A stretch of 64,000 bases of DNA from an uncultured Prevotella sp. (GTDB taxonomy: Bacteria > Bacteroidota > Bacteroidia > Bacteroidales > Bacteroidaceae). The stretch lies in contig CAJOFE010000003.1 in NCBI GenBank assembly GCA_905233825.1, positions 1 to 64,000 of the forward strand, written 5' to 3'. Positions 26,980-35,088 of the stretch are shown here, piece after piece. The notes beneath the pieces are model-generated. The model saw only the letters and a list, made by a program, of their open reading frames with translations, ran no database searches and had not been told where the DNA came from. The position numbers and the translations under genes are program-made. Within the stretch, counting starts at the first letter, position 1. The number at the start of each line of letters is the position of its first letter.

Positions 26980-28515
26980 TTACGGACAAACGGCACGAAC
27001 CGTTAATCCGTCAATCCGGTCTGTCCATTCCTTAGGGTTCTGAAAACCAGTCAGCTCAAAACCGAAAGCATGAGCAGGAAAACTTGGATCAAGATCGGAT
27101 GTCCAGCAAAACACCGTGAACACTACACGATCTTGCCAGTATGCATATCCTGCGAATGGAAATAATATGTAATTACCGTTAGGGCCCGTCACCTTCATCA
27201 CATGTTCACCTCGACGCAGTATTTCCTCAATAGTACACTTTTCAATAAGTTCCTGAGCCTCCTCTGATGTAGGCATACGCCAGTTTCCTCCTAAATAGGC
27301 ATTCGCAGCATCATCTTCAAGTTCGAGCCGCGTCTTGTTATCCACTTCTCCCCATGCGCTATTGGTGACATATTTTGTAAACTTGCTATAAGCATTATCA
27401 TCTTCGTTCACTTCCTTACACAACTTATAATCATCCCAACGGTAATAGCCTATTGGTTTAGGAGTCAGTTCTCCCCAAGATAGGTAATAGCCGTAGTCAT
27501 CCTCGTTGCGTGCACCCACATTGGCTGATGCCCAGCGCACGGATAGGCCAAGATCCACAGCCTTGATATCACTGGGCTTAGGCAGTAGATACAAATCTGT
27601 GATTGCCAAGCGAAGTTTCTGGGCTGCTTCATTTATTTGCTGTTGTGTCAGTGCATTCTCCCTGATGTCAAGAGCATGCTTGTATGCATTGTCAAGGGAT
27701 TGATAGCTTGTCACGCTATAGTCCTCTGGCTTCATTGTGGCAAGCAACTGTTTGGCTTGCTCAATATAGCGTTCAAGAACGTTGTATTTCAAATCCCTGG
27801 TAATTGTTGCCTTCTCCGTTCTTACCGGACGTATAGGCAATCCGAGTGACCTGGTTTCCTTACCACCCCACACGCCACCATATTCATTGATGTCTATAAT
27901 TGGTGCTACATTGCCTGTTGCACAATCTGAGCACCAATATTTTACACCACATTCCACGTTGATCAGTACGTCTTCTACAATTATGCCACAAGAAGGCAGG
28001 AATAACGTATTTCCATTAGGACCAATATATTCATACCCAAAAACGCCATTCTTGATGGCTCTTCTATATTCACAAGACATTAATTTACTCATTTCCTCGA
28101 ACGTTGGCATACGCCAGCCTTCTCCTAGAATAACTGTTGCGGCATCATCTTCTGGTTGAAGGAATGCGTAATCTGGATGAACATTATCCGGGTAGAAATA
28201 TTTTGAGAAAATGATTCTTTCATATATATAATTCTCTTCCGTAGTAGGCTCTGCCCATTTGTATGTTTTCCAGTCATAATACGATTTTGGGCTCACTTCA
28301 CCCCACGCAAAATAATCGCCAAAGTCTTCTGGACTCTTCGCTCCCAAGTTCTTGGTAGCGAACAACAAACCATCTAAGCCAAGATCCACATAGTCCTCGG
28401 TCTCAACATAACTTGGAGCCGAAGAGCCTGCATCATGATCATCACTTTTCTCACATGATGTAAACACACAAATGACTAGAGTAAATAATACGTAAAGCTG
28501 TTTTTTCATCTTCAT
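26980..28515 (-). CDS. lipoprotein with two FISUMP-type domains and a FIVAR-like linker
   Basis: The protein of about 511 residues has a lipobox (LFTLVICVFTSC). It holds two homologous FISUMP (DUF1566-like) domains, the first with YVDLGLDGLLFATKNLGAKS, FGDYFAWGEVSPKS and GEGWRMPTFEEM, the second with AVDLGLSVRWASANVGA, YGYYLSWGELTPK and GGNWRMPTSEEAQEL. Between them is a helical segment (about 245-310, RYIEQAKQLLATMKPEDYS) resembling a FIVAR repeat. FISUMP proteins are abundant surface lipoproteins in fibre-degrading gut bacteria; their ligand is unknown. The start is 28515 (or the ATG at 28509), set by the promoter cassette at 28537. Confidence 0.82.
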   Translation of the reverse strand: MKMKKQLYVLFTLVICVFTSCEKSDDHDAGSSAPSYVETEDYVDLGLDGLLFATKNLGAKSPEDFGDYFAWGEVSPKSYYDWKTYKWAEPTTEENYIYERIIFSKYFYPDNVHPDYAFLQPEDDAATVILGEGWRMPTFEEMSKLMSCEYRRAIKNGVFGYEYIGPNGNTLFLPSCGIIVEDVLINVECGVKYWCSDCATGNVAPIIDINEYGGVWGGKETRSLGLPIRPVRTEKATITRDLKYNVLERYIEQAKQLLATMKPEDYSVTSYQSLDNAYKHALDIRENALTQQQINEAAQKLRLAITDLYLLPKPSDIKAVDLGLSVRWASANVGARNEDDYGYYLSWGELTPKPIGYYRWDDYKLCKEVNEDDNAYSKFTKYVTNSAWGEVDNKTRLELEDDAANAYLGGNWRMPTSEEAQELIEKCTIEEILRRGEHVMKVTGPNGNYILFPFAGYAYWQDRVVFTVFCWTSDLDPSFPAHAFGFELTGFQNPKEWTDRIDGLTVRAVCP

Positions 28516-28570
28516 CTTTCGTTCTTTTTTACAGCACAAAGGTACGAATAAATGAGCAAAATGCAAAGAA
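28513..28570 (-). promoter_or_regulatory. promoter and leader cassette copied from or shared with parC
   Basis: On the minus strand TACCTTTG (28537-28544) lies in a segment of about 58 bases that matches the parC promoter and leader (23856-23915) with only two substitutions and ends at the start codon. Confidence 0.8.
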
Positions 28571-28649
28571 ATTGCTAGTTTTTTTATCCCAGCATTATAG
28601 CCGCCCCTTATCAAGGGGCTCTAAATCTTTTGAAATTTTCAGAAAATCA

Positions 28650-28681
28650 TTTGGCAGTTACACTTTTTATGAGTAAATTTG
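28650..28681 (+). promoter_or_regulatory. promoter of the glycine cleavage operon
   Basis: TTTGG (from 28650), about 20 bases, TAAATTTG (28674-28681), 14 bases before the start of the lipoate ligase gene. No glycine-riboswitch-like leader fits in so short a distance. Confidence 0.75.
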
Positions 28682-28694
28682 CAAACTGAATCAA

Positions 28695-29426
28695 ATGGCT
28701 ATGAAGTACATCGTGCTACCCGACCTAAAAACAACTGAACGGCAACTGTCGTTCTACTTAGCCATGGAGGAATATGTGGCACGCTGCATCGACGAAAACG
28801 ACATTTTTTTCATGTGGCAGGTGGCGCCAAGCGTCATCTTCGGAAGGAACCAGGTGCTGGAGAATGAAGTGAACGTGCCATACTGCCGCGAGCACGACAT
28901 TCAGCTATTCAGACGGAAGAGTGGCGGTGGCTGCGTCTATGCTGACAGGGACAACGTGATGCTGTCGTTCGTCACTCAAGAAAAGAACGTGGGGCTGGCT
29001 TTCAACCGTTTCATCAACATGGTGCTGCTGGTGTTTCATAAGATGGGCATCGAAGGTGCGGGCACCAGCCATAACGACGTGATGCTACGGGAGGATGGAA
29101 GTTGGCGCAAGGTGTGCGGCACTGCCTGCTATCAAGTAAGTGGAAGAAGTATCATCCACAGCACGATGCTCTACGATACAAATATGGAGCACATGCTGAA
29201 CGCCATCACACCTGGCGCTGAGAAGTTGGAGGCCAAGGGCATACAGAGCGTGAGCCAGCGCATCACCCTGCTAAAAAACCACACGACGCTGAGTCTGGAA
29301 GAACTGAAAGCGCTCATCCGCAAAACGCTCTGCAACGGAGAAGTGCAGCTTAGCACGGATGACGTGACTGAGATAGAACGGATAGAAGCCGGCTACCTGC
29401 GCGAAGAATTCATCAAACGATTATAA
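28695..29426 (+). CDS. lplA: lipoate-protein ligase A-type enzyme
   Basis: The 243-residue protein has the lipoyl-ligase core: FFMWQVAPSVIFGRNQVLENE, the lipoate-loop signature RRKSGGGCVYADRDNV (about 75-90) and KVCGTACYQVSGRSIIHSTML. It attaches lipoate to the GcvH lysine, which fits its place at the head of the gcv operon, 14 bases before gcvT. It lacks the full-length LplA C-terminal accessory domain, so it could be a transferase of the LipM type. ATG at 28695 or 28701 are both possible. Confidence 0.9.
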   Translation: MAMKYIVLPDLKTTERQLSFYLAMEEYVARCIDENDIFFMWQVAPSVIFGRNQVLENEVNVPYCREHDIQLFRRKSGGGCVYADRDNVMLSFVTQEKNVGLAFNRFINMVLLVFHKMGIEGAGTSHNDVMLREDGSWRKVCGTACYQVSGRSIIHSTMLYDTNMEHMLNAITPGAEKLEAKGIQSVSQRITLLKNHTTLSLEELKALIRKTLCNGEVQLSTDDVTEIERIEAGYLREEFIKRL

Positions 29427-29440
29427 TCAAATCTGAGCAT

Positions 29441-30565
29441 ATGGAAAACAAAAGAACATGTCTCTATGACAAACATGTGGCACTGGGCGCATTGATATCG
29501 CCCTTTGCGGGCTTCGAGATGCCCATCCAATATACTGACATCACTGACGAGCACCAAGCAGTGAGAACGGCCTGCGGCGTGTTTGACGTCTCACACATGG
29601 GTGAGGTCAGCGTTAAGGGCAAGGATGCCGAGCGCTACGTGCAGCACATCTTTACCAACGATGTGAAAGGGGCTCCAGTAGGAAAAATCTACTACGGCAT
29701 GATGTGCTATGAAAACGGCAGCACCGTCGATGACCTATTGGTTTATAAGATGGCAGGACTCCCACCCCTCAGTCCTTCTGACAGCTCCCCTCAGGCAGGG
29801 GAGCAGTTCTTCCTCGTCATCAATGCCGCTAACATCGACAAGGACTGGGCATGGATGCAGGAACAGGCCAAAGGTTTCGACATCGACCTGCAAAACCTGT
29901 CTGACAAGTACGGACAGATAGCCGTGCAGGGGCCGGAAGCCGAGCAGGTAGTGGAAGAGGTGCTGGGCCTGCAGTGCAAGGAACTGGAGTTCTATACGGT
30001 GAAGACCATCGGCGACATCATTGTATCGAGGACGGGCTACACGGGAGAGGACGGCTTTGAGATTTACGCTACGCCTGCATATATTAATGAGTGTTGGGAT
30101 AAACTGATGGCCAGCGGACGCTGCAAGCCCTGCGGACTGGGCTGTCGCGACACCCTGCGCTTCGAGGTTGGTCTGCCGCTCTATGGTGATGAGCTCTCAC
30201 AGGACATCTCGCCCATCATGGCAGGCCTCGGCATCTTCGTCAAGCTCGACAAGGAGGAGTTCATCGGCAAGGAAGCCCTGTTGAAACAGAAGATCGAAGG
30301 CGTGGCCAAGAAACTGGTGGGCATCGAACTGCAAGACAAGGCCATTCCCCGTCATGGTTATACCGTGCTCACTCCAGAAGGTGAGGCTATCGGAGAAGTG
30401 ACCACCGGCTATCATGGAATCTCCGTGGACAAGAGCGTCTGCATGGCCTTGGTAGATAGCCGCTACGCTAAACTCGACACTCCCTTGCTGGTGCAGATAC
30501 GCAAGAAAGTATTCCCCGGCAAGGTAGTAAAGAAACGTTTCTACGATAAACATTACAAAAAATAA
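29441..30565 (+). CDS. gcvT: aminomethyltransferase, glycine cleavage T protein
   Basis: The 374-residue folate-dependent enzyme moves the methylene group from GcvH to tetrahydrofolate. It has FAGFEMPIQYTDITDEHQAVR, FDVSHMGEV and SRTGYTGEDGFEIY. About residues 107-122 (LPPLSPSDSSPQAGEQ) are an insertion between the expected LLVYKMA and FFLVINAANIDKD. They are encoded by a GC palindrome (CTCCCCTCAGGCAGGGGAG near 29785-29803) like those found between genes. The frame stays open, so the enzyme is probably still functional. Confidence 0.96.
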   Translation: MENKRTCLYDKHVALGALISPFAGFEMPIQYTDITDEHQAVRTACGVFDVSHMGEVSVKGKDAERYVQHIFTNDVKGAPVGKIYYGMMCYENGSTVDDLLVYKMAGLPPLSPSDSSPQAGEQFFLVINAANIDKDWAWMQEQAKGFDIDLQNLSDKYGQIAVQGPEAEQVVEEVLGLQCKELEFYTVKTIGDIIVSRTGYTGEDGFEIYATPAYINECWDKLMASGRCKPCGLGCRDTLRFEVGLPLYGDELSQDISPIMAGLGIFVKLDKEEFIGKEALLKQKIEGVAKKLVGIELQDKAIPRHGYTVLTPEGEAIGEVTTGYHGISVDKSVCMALVDSRYAKLDTPLLVQIRKKVFPGKVVKKRFYDKHYKK

Positions 30566-30572
30566 AAGAATT

Positions 30573-30950
30573 ATGGCAAAAGTTATTGAAGGACTCTATT
30601 ACAGTGAGTCGCACGAGTATGTGAAAGTGGAGGGTGATTTCGGCTATATCGGCATCACCGATTATGCCCAGCACGCATTGGGCAATGTGGTTTACGTTGA
30701 TCTGCCCGAGGTGGATGACGAGGTGGAAGCCGGTGAGGAATTCGGTGCTGTAGAGAGCGTGAAAGCTGCCAGCGACATCATTGCTCCCGTCAGCGGTACC
30801 ATCGTAGAAGTGAACGAGGCCTTGGACGACAAGCCTGAGTTGCTGAACGAGGATGCCTACGAGAACTGGATCATCAAGGTGGAGCTGAGCGACAAGAGCG
30901 AGCTCGACAACCTTATGGATGCCCAGGCTTATGCTGCCTTCTGTGACTGA
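30573..30950 (+). CDS. gcvH: glycine cleavage H protein
   Basis: The 125-residue lipoyl carrier protein has YYSESHEYVKVEGDFGYIGI at the N-terminus and the lipoylated lysine in ESVKAASD (Lys64). It shuttles the aminomethyl group between the P, T and L proteins. It lies 7 bases after gcvT and is followed by a palindromic element before gcvPA. Confidence 0.98.
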   Translation: MAKVIEGLYYSESHEYVKVEGDFGYIGITDYAQHALGNVVYVDLPEVDDEVEAGEEFGAVESVKAASDIIAPVSGTIVEVNEALDDKPELLNEDAYENWIIKVELSDKSELDNLMDAQAYAAFCD

Positions 30951-31064
30951 GTCCCCTAAGTTAGGGGACTATAGGGGTCTGAACAAGCGCAGACTTCGAT
31001 AATATTATTACTTAAAAAGCGGTCTGATAAACGCTTGTTCAGACCCCCCCCCTAACTTAGGGGG
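30951..31064. repeat. palindromic MITE-like element between gcvH and gcvPA
   Basis: A 16-bp perfect inverted repeat (30974-30989 GGGGTCTGAACAAGCG with 31032-31047) is flanked by two CCCCTAAcTTAGGGG palindromes (30953-30967 and about 31049-31064). The whole 114 bases can fold as one long hairpin. It starts right after the gcvH stop and ends 9 bases before the gcvPA start. Confidence 0.75.
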
Positions 31065-31073
31065 CATGAAAAA

Positions 31074-32405
31074 ATGTACAAATATTTCCCCCATACAGAG
31101 GAAGACTTAAAGGCAATGCTTTCTGCCATCGGCGTAGATTCTATTGATGCCCTCTACGCTGAAGTGCCAGAGCAAATACGCTTCAGAGGCGACTATCAGC
31201 TGCCCGAGGAAATGAGCGAACTGGAAGTGCATCAGTTGTTCGAACAATTGGGCAAGCAGAATCGCCAACTCACCTGTTTTGCCGGTGCTGGCGTCTATGA
31301 CCACTATACACCCAGCGTCATCCCCCAGTTGCTCAACCGCTCGGAGTTTCTGACAAGCTACACACCCTATCAGGCCGAAATCTCACAAGGTACGCTGCAC
31401 TACATTTTCGAGTTCCAGTCGATGATGGCTGAGTTGACGGGCATGGACATCTCGAATGCTTCCATGTACGATGGTACCACCGCTTCTGCCGAGGCTATGA
31501 TGATGGCAGTGGCAGCAGGTAAGAAGCAACCACGCTTTCTCGTTTCAGAGACTGTTGACCCGAAAACCGTCAAAGTAATGAAAACCTACGCCCATTTCCA
31601 TGGCGTAGAGCTGGAGATGATTCCCGCAGAGAACGGCGTTACTTCGAAGGAAAGCCTCAAAATGCAATTGGCTCAGGGTGGTGTGGCAGGCATGATGGTA
31701 CAACAGCCCAACTACTATGGTATTGTTGAAGATTACAGCGGCTTTGCCGACCTGTGCCACGATAACAAAGCCCTTTTCATCATGAACGGTATCATTGCCG
31801 ACTACGCCGTGCTGAAGACGCCGGGAGAGTGGGGTGCTGATATTGCCGTGGGCGACGGACAGTCGTTGGGTATCCCCATGCAGTTTGGTGGTCCTTACGT
31901 GGGGTATATGTGTTGTACGGAGAAACTCATTCGCAAGATGCCAGGTCGCATCGTTGGTAAGACAGTCGACAACCGAGGGCAGCGCGCCTTCGTACTCACG
32001 CTCCAGGCCCGCGAGCAGCATATCCGCCGCCAGAAGGCCACGTCGAACATCTGCTCCAACCAGAGCCTCATGGCGCTCTGGGCTACTGTTTATTGTTCAC
32101 TCATGGGCAAACCGGGACTAAAGGAAGCTGCCGAACTGAGTTATGCAGGGGCACATTATTTGTGCGACCAGCTGTTGAATACGGGCCTTTTCCAGCTTGT
32201 TTACGACAAGTCGTTCTTCAACGAGTTCGTCCTGCAGTTCGATGGCGATGTAGATATGCTACAGAAGTTCTGGATAATGAATGGCATACTCGGCGGCATT
32301 AAACTATCCGACAACCAGATCATGTTTGCTGTTACCGAGAAACGGACAAAGGAAGAAATAGACCGCATGGTCACATCCTTACCATTATATAAAGGTATAA
32401 GTTAA
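31074..32405 (+). CDS. gcvPA: glycine dehydrogenase (decarboxylating) subunit 1
   Basis: The 443-residue protein starts MYKYFPHTEEDLKAML and has CFAGAGVYDHYTPSVI and TPYQAEISQGTLHYIFEFQ, the N-terminal half of the P protein. Together with GcvPB it forms the PLP-dependent decarboxylase of the split type. The ATG at 31074 is in frame with the conserved start; the upstream ATG at 31066 is out of frame. Confidence 0.97.
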   Translation: MYKYFPHTEEDLKAMLSAIGVDSIDALYAEVPEQIRFRGDYQLPEEMSELEVHQLFEQLGKQNRQLTCFAGAGVYDHYTPSVIPQLLNRSEFLTSYTPYQAEISQGTLHYIFEFQSMMAELTGMDISNASMYDGTTASAEAMMMAVAAGKKQPRFLVSETVDPKTVKVMKTYAHFHGVELEMIPAENGVTSKESLKMQLAQGGVAGMMVQQPNYYGIVEDYSGFADLCHDNKALFIMNGIIADYAVLKTPGEWGADIAVGDGQSLGIPMQFGGPYVGYMCCTEKLIRKMPGRIVGKTVDNRGQRAFVLTLQAREQHIRRQKATSNICSNQSLMALWATVYCSLMGKPGLKEAAELSYAGAHYLCDQLLNTGLFQLVYDKSFFNEFVLQFDGDVDMLQKFWIMNGILGGIKLSDNQIMFAVTEKRTKEEIDRMVTSLPLYKGIS

Positions 32406-32441
32406 ACTACCCAAGAACTCATAAACTCAAGAGATATATTC

Positions 32442-33851
32442 ATGAACAACCGACTATACGGAAACTTGATATTCGAGTTATCGCAGGAGGGCCGCAAAGG
32501 CTATTCGCTTCCTAAGAACCGCTTTGGTAATTACGATATACCTGCTGAACTGCGCCGCAAGGACGATGCCGCTCTGCCTGAATGTGATGAGATGACCGTA
32601 GTGCGTCACTATACCAATCTCTCAGCCAACAACTTCGGTGTGGATAATGGTTTCTACCCGTTAGGCTCCTGTACGATGAAATACAACCCGAAGATTGATG
32701 AAGAGATAGCTGCTTTGCCTCAGTTTGCCAACTTACATCCCTTGCAGCCAGCCGAGACTACTAAGGGTGCCGAAGCTATCTGCACACTACTATGCAAATC
32801 GCTTTGCGAGCTGACTGGTCTGTATGCCTTCACATTGAAGCCCTTTGCCGGCGCTCATGGTGAACTGACTGGTCTGATGGTAATCAAGAAGTATCACGAA
32901 AGCCGTGGTGATGATGCACGCCGTCTAGTCATCGTACCCGACTCAGCCCACGGTACCAACCCCGCCTCAGCAGCCGTCTGCGGACTGGACATCATCGAGG
33001 TGAAGTCACTCAGCAACGGTACCGTCGATGTGGAAGCGCTGAAGACCTTATTGTCAGAACATGGGTCTGAGATTGCCGCCATGATGATGACCAACCCCAA
33101 CACATTGGGACTCTTCGAGCGTCAGATTCCTATGATTGAGAAAATGGTGCACGAGGCTGGCGGCCTGATGTACTACGACGGTGCTAACCTGAATCCCATG
33201 CTGGGCGCTTGCCGTCCAGGCGACATGGGCTTTGACGTGATGCACATCAACCTACACAAGACATTCTCCACACCTCACGGAGGTGGAGGCCCTGGTGCAG
33301 GCCCAGTAGGTGTACGAAAAGGCTTGGAAAGATTCTTCCCCGAAGTGTCGCCCTATCACGGCAACTTCGCAGTGGCCATGCGCGCCTACGCTTACATCCT
33401 CTCGCTCGGTCGTGAGCATATCAAGGAGGTGGGGCCGTTGGCAACGCTTAATGCGAACTATATCAAAGAATCTCTAAAGGATGTCTATGAGCTCCCTATT
33501 GACACGACCTGCTGTCATGAGTTCGTGTTCGACGGCCTGAAGGATAAGAGTACAGGTGTCACCACGATGGATGTAGCCAAGCGTCTGCTCGACTACGGGT
33601 ATCATGCACCTACGATTTATTTCCCGTTGCTGTTCCATGAGAGCCTGATGATTGAACCCACAGAGAACGAGTCAAAGGAAACCATCGACGGCTTCATTGC
33701 CGTGATGCGGAAGATAGCTGAGGAAGCGAAGACCGATCCAGAGCTGGTAAAGTCAGCACCCCACAACACGCCTATCGGACGTGTGGATGACGTGCTGGCC
33801 GCCAAGCATCCTGTTACCACTTATAAACAAATGCTCAATGACAACAACTGA
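32442..33851 (+). CDS. gcvPB: glycine dehydrogenase (decarboxylating) subunit 2
   Basis: The 469-residue C-terminal half of the P protein carries the PLP lysine in DVMHINLHKTFSTPHGGGG (Lys near 273) and DSAHGTNPASA. It decarboxylates glycine and loads GcvH. The gene ends 14 bases into lpd, so translation of the two is coupled. Confidence 0.97.
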   Translation: MNNRLYGNLIFELSQEGRKGYSLPKNRFGNYDIPAELRRKDDAALPECDEMTVVRHYTNLSANNFGVDNGFYPLGSCTMKYNPKIDEEIAALPQFANLHPLQPAETTKGAEAICTLLCKSLCELTGLYAFTLKPFAGAHGELTGLMVIKKYHESRGDDARRLVIVPDSAHGTNPASAAVCGLDIIEVKSLSNGTVDVEALKTLLSEHGSEIAAMMMTNPNTLGLFERQIPMIEKMVHEAGGLMYYDGANLNPMLGACRPGDMGFDVMHINLHKTFSTPHGGGGPGAGPVGVRKGLERFFPEVSPYHGNFAVAMRAYAYILSLGREHIKEVGPLATLNANYIKESLKDVYELPIDTTCCHEFVFDGLKDKSTGVTTMDVAKRLLDYGYHAPTIYFPLLFHESLMIEPTENESKETIDGFIAVMRKIAEEAKTDPELVKSAPHNTPIGRVDDVLAAKHPVTTYKQMLNDNN

Positions 33852-35061
33852 TCTTATTATCATCGGCGCGGGGCCTGGAGGCTACCGCGCCGCTGAATAT
33901 GCCGCAAAGAACGGACTGAAGGTAGTCATCTTCGAAGGCTCTGAGGTGGGCGGTACCTGTCTCAACGTAGGCTGTATCCCCACGAAGACCTACGTCCATA
34001 GCGCCACCTTCAACGAGGCCCGCGAGCGAATGGCGCAAGTGGTGCCACAGCTCCGTGCAGGTGTCGAAGGTATTCTCTCGCATCCTAACATCACACTAGT
34101 ACGTGAGACGGGTGCTTTTACGGATGCCCACACTATAGGCGACTATACTGCCCCCTTCATCATCGTAGCTACGGGCTCAGAAACGAAACTTATTCCCATC
34201 CAGGGGCTTGATGACCCACGTGTGGTTGACTCCACCGGCTTACTTCACCTCGACACCCTGCCTAAAAAGCTATGCATCATTGGCGCGGGCGTGATAGGCA
34301 TGGAGTTTGCCAGCGTGTTCAACCGCTTCGACTCTGAAGTCACAGTTATTGAATATCTGAAAGAGTGCCTGCCTGCCCTCGACAGCGACATTGCCAAGCG
34401 GTTGCGCAAATATCTTGAGAAACAGGGCATCACCTTTAAGATGAAGACCGCTGTAGAGAACGTAGCCGACCTTGATGCTGACGTAATTCTGATGGCTACT
34501 GGTCGTAAACCGCGTGTGCAGCCAGACTTTGCCAACACAGGCTTCGAGTACGACGGGCGCAAGGGCGTCAAGGTCGACGACTATTGCGAAACCACCGTTG
34601 CTGGCATCTATGCCATCGGTGACGTCAACGGCCGTCAGATGCTTGCCCACGCAGCCGAGATGCAGGCCATACATGCTGTGAACCATATTCTCGGCAAACA
34701 GGACGGCATCCGCTTCGACATCATGCCAGCCGCCATCTTCACGACCCCCGAAGCCGCCTGCGTAGGCCCCACCGAAGACCTGCTGAAACAGGAAGGCACG
34801 GTCTATGAGTGTCGTAAGGCCTTCTGGCGTGCCAACGGTAAAGCTATGGCTATGGGTGAGACCGAAGGTATGCTGAAGCTTTGCTCAGAGCCCAATGCAG
34901 GGCGCATTCTTGGTTGTCATGCCTATGGTGCCCATTCCGCTGATATTATTCAAGAGGTCAGCGTCCTGATGTGTCGCGATACTACCGTAAAGCAGTTGCG
35001 CGACATGGTGCACATTCACCCTACCCTCAGTGAGATTCTTCTTACCGCAGCGGAAACATAA
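33838..35061 (+). CDS. lpdA: dihydrolipoyl dehydrogenase, glycine cleavage L protein
   Basis: The protein of 407 residues has FAD motif LIIIGAGPGGYRAAEYAAKN, the redox disulfide in GGTCLNVGCIPTK (about 40-52), an NAD motif CIIGAGVIGMEFASVF and the C-terminal HIHPTLSEIL active-site His/Glu. It reoxidises GcvH. It is some 50 residues shorter than typical LPDs; the loss falls mainly in the region after the disulfide and near the interface domain. The chosen ATG overlaps the gcvPB end by 14 bases; an upstream in-frame start at 33781 lies within gcvPB and lacks family similarity. Confidence 0.95.
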   Translation: MTTTDLIIIGAGPGGYRAAEYAAKNGLKVVIFEGSEVGGTCLNVGCIPTKTYVHSATFNEARERMAQVVPQLRAGVEGILSHPNITLVRETGAFTDAHTIGDYTAPFIIVATGSETKLIPIQGLDDPRVVDSTGLLHLDTLPKKLCIIGAGVIGMEFASVFNRFDSEVTVIEYLKECLPALDSDIAKRLRKYLEKQGITFKMKTAVENVADLDADVILMATGRKPRVQPDFANTGFEYDGRKGVKVDDYCETTVAGIYAIGDVNGRQMLAHAAEMQAIHAVNHILGKQDGIRFDIMPAAIFTTPEAACVGPTEDLLKQEGTVYECRKAFWRANGKAMAMGETEGMLKLCSEPNAGRILGCHAYGAHSADIIQEVSVLMCRDTTVKQLRDMVHIHPTLSEILLTAAET

Positions 35062-35088
35062 ACATAATAACGATTAGGAAAAACGATA

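Noticed and set aside
28695-28760. Glycine riboswitch before the gcv operon.
   Set aside because: Only 14 bases lie between the -7 box and the first start codon.
29761-29808. Frameshift or pseudogene in gcvT due to the palindromic insert.
   Set aside because: The frame continues with all conserved downstream motifs intact.
33781-33837. N-terminal extension of lpd from 33781.
   Set aside because: It lies wholly in gcvPB and gives residues unlike any dihydrolipoyl dehydrogenase; the ATG at 33838 begins right at the FAD motif.
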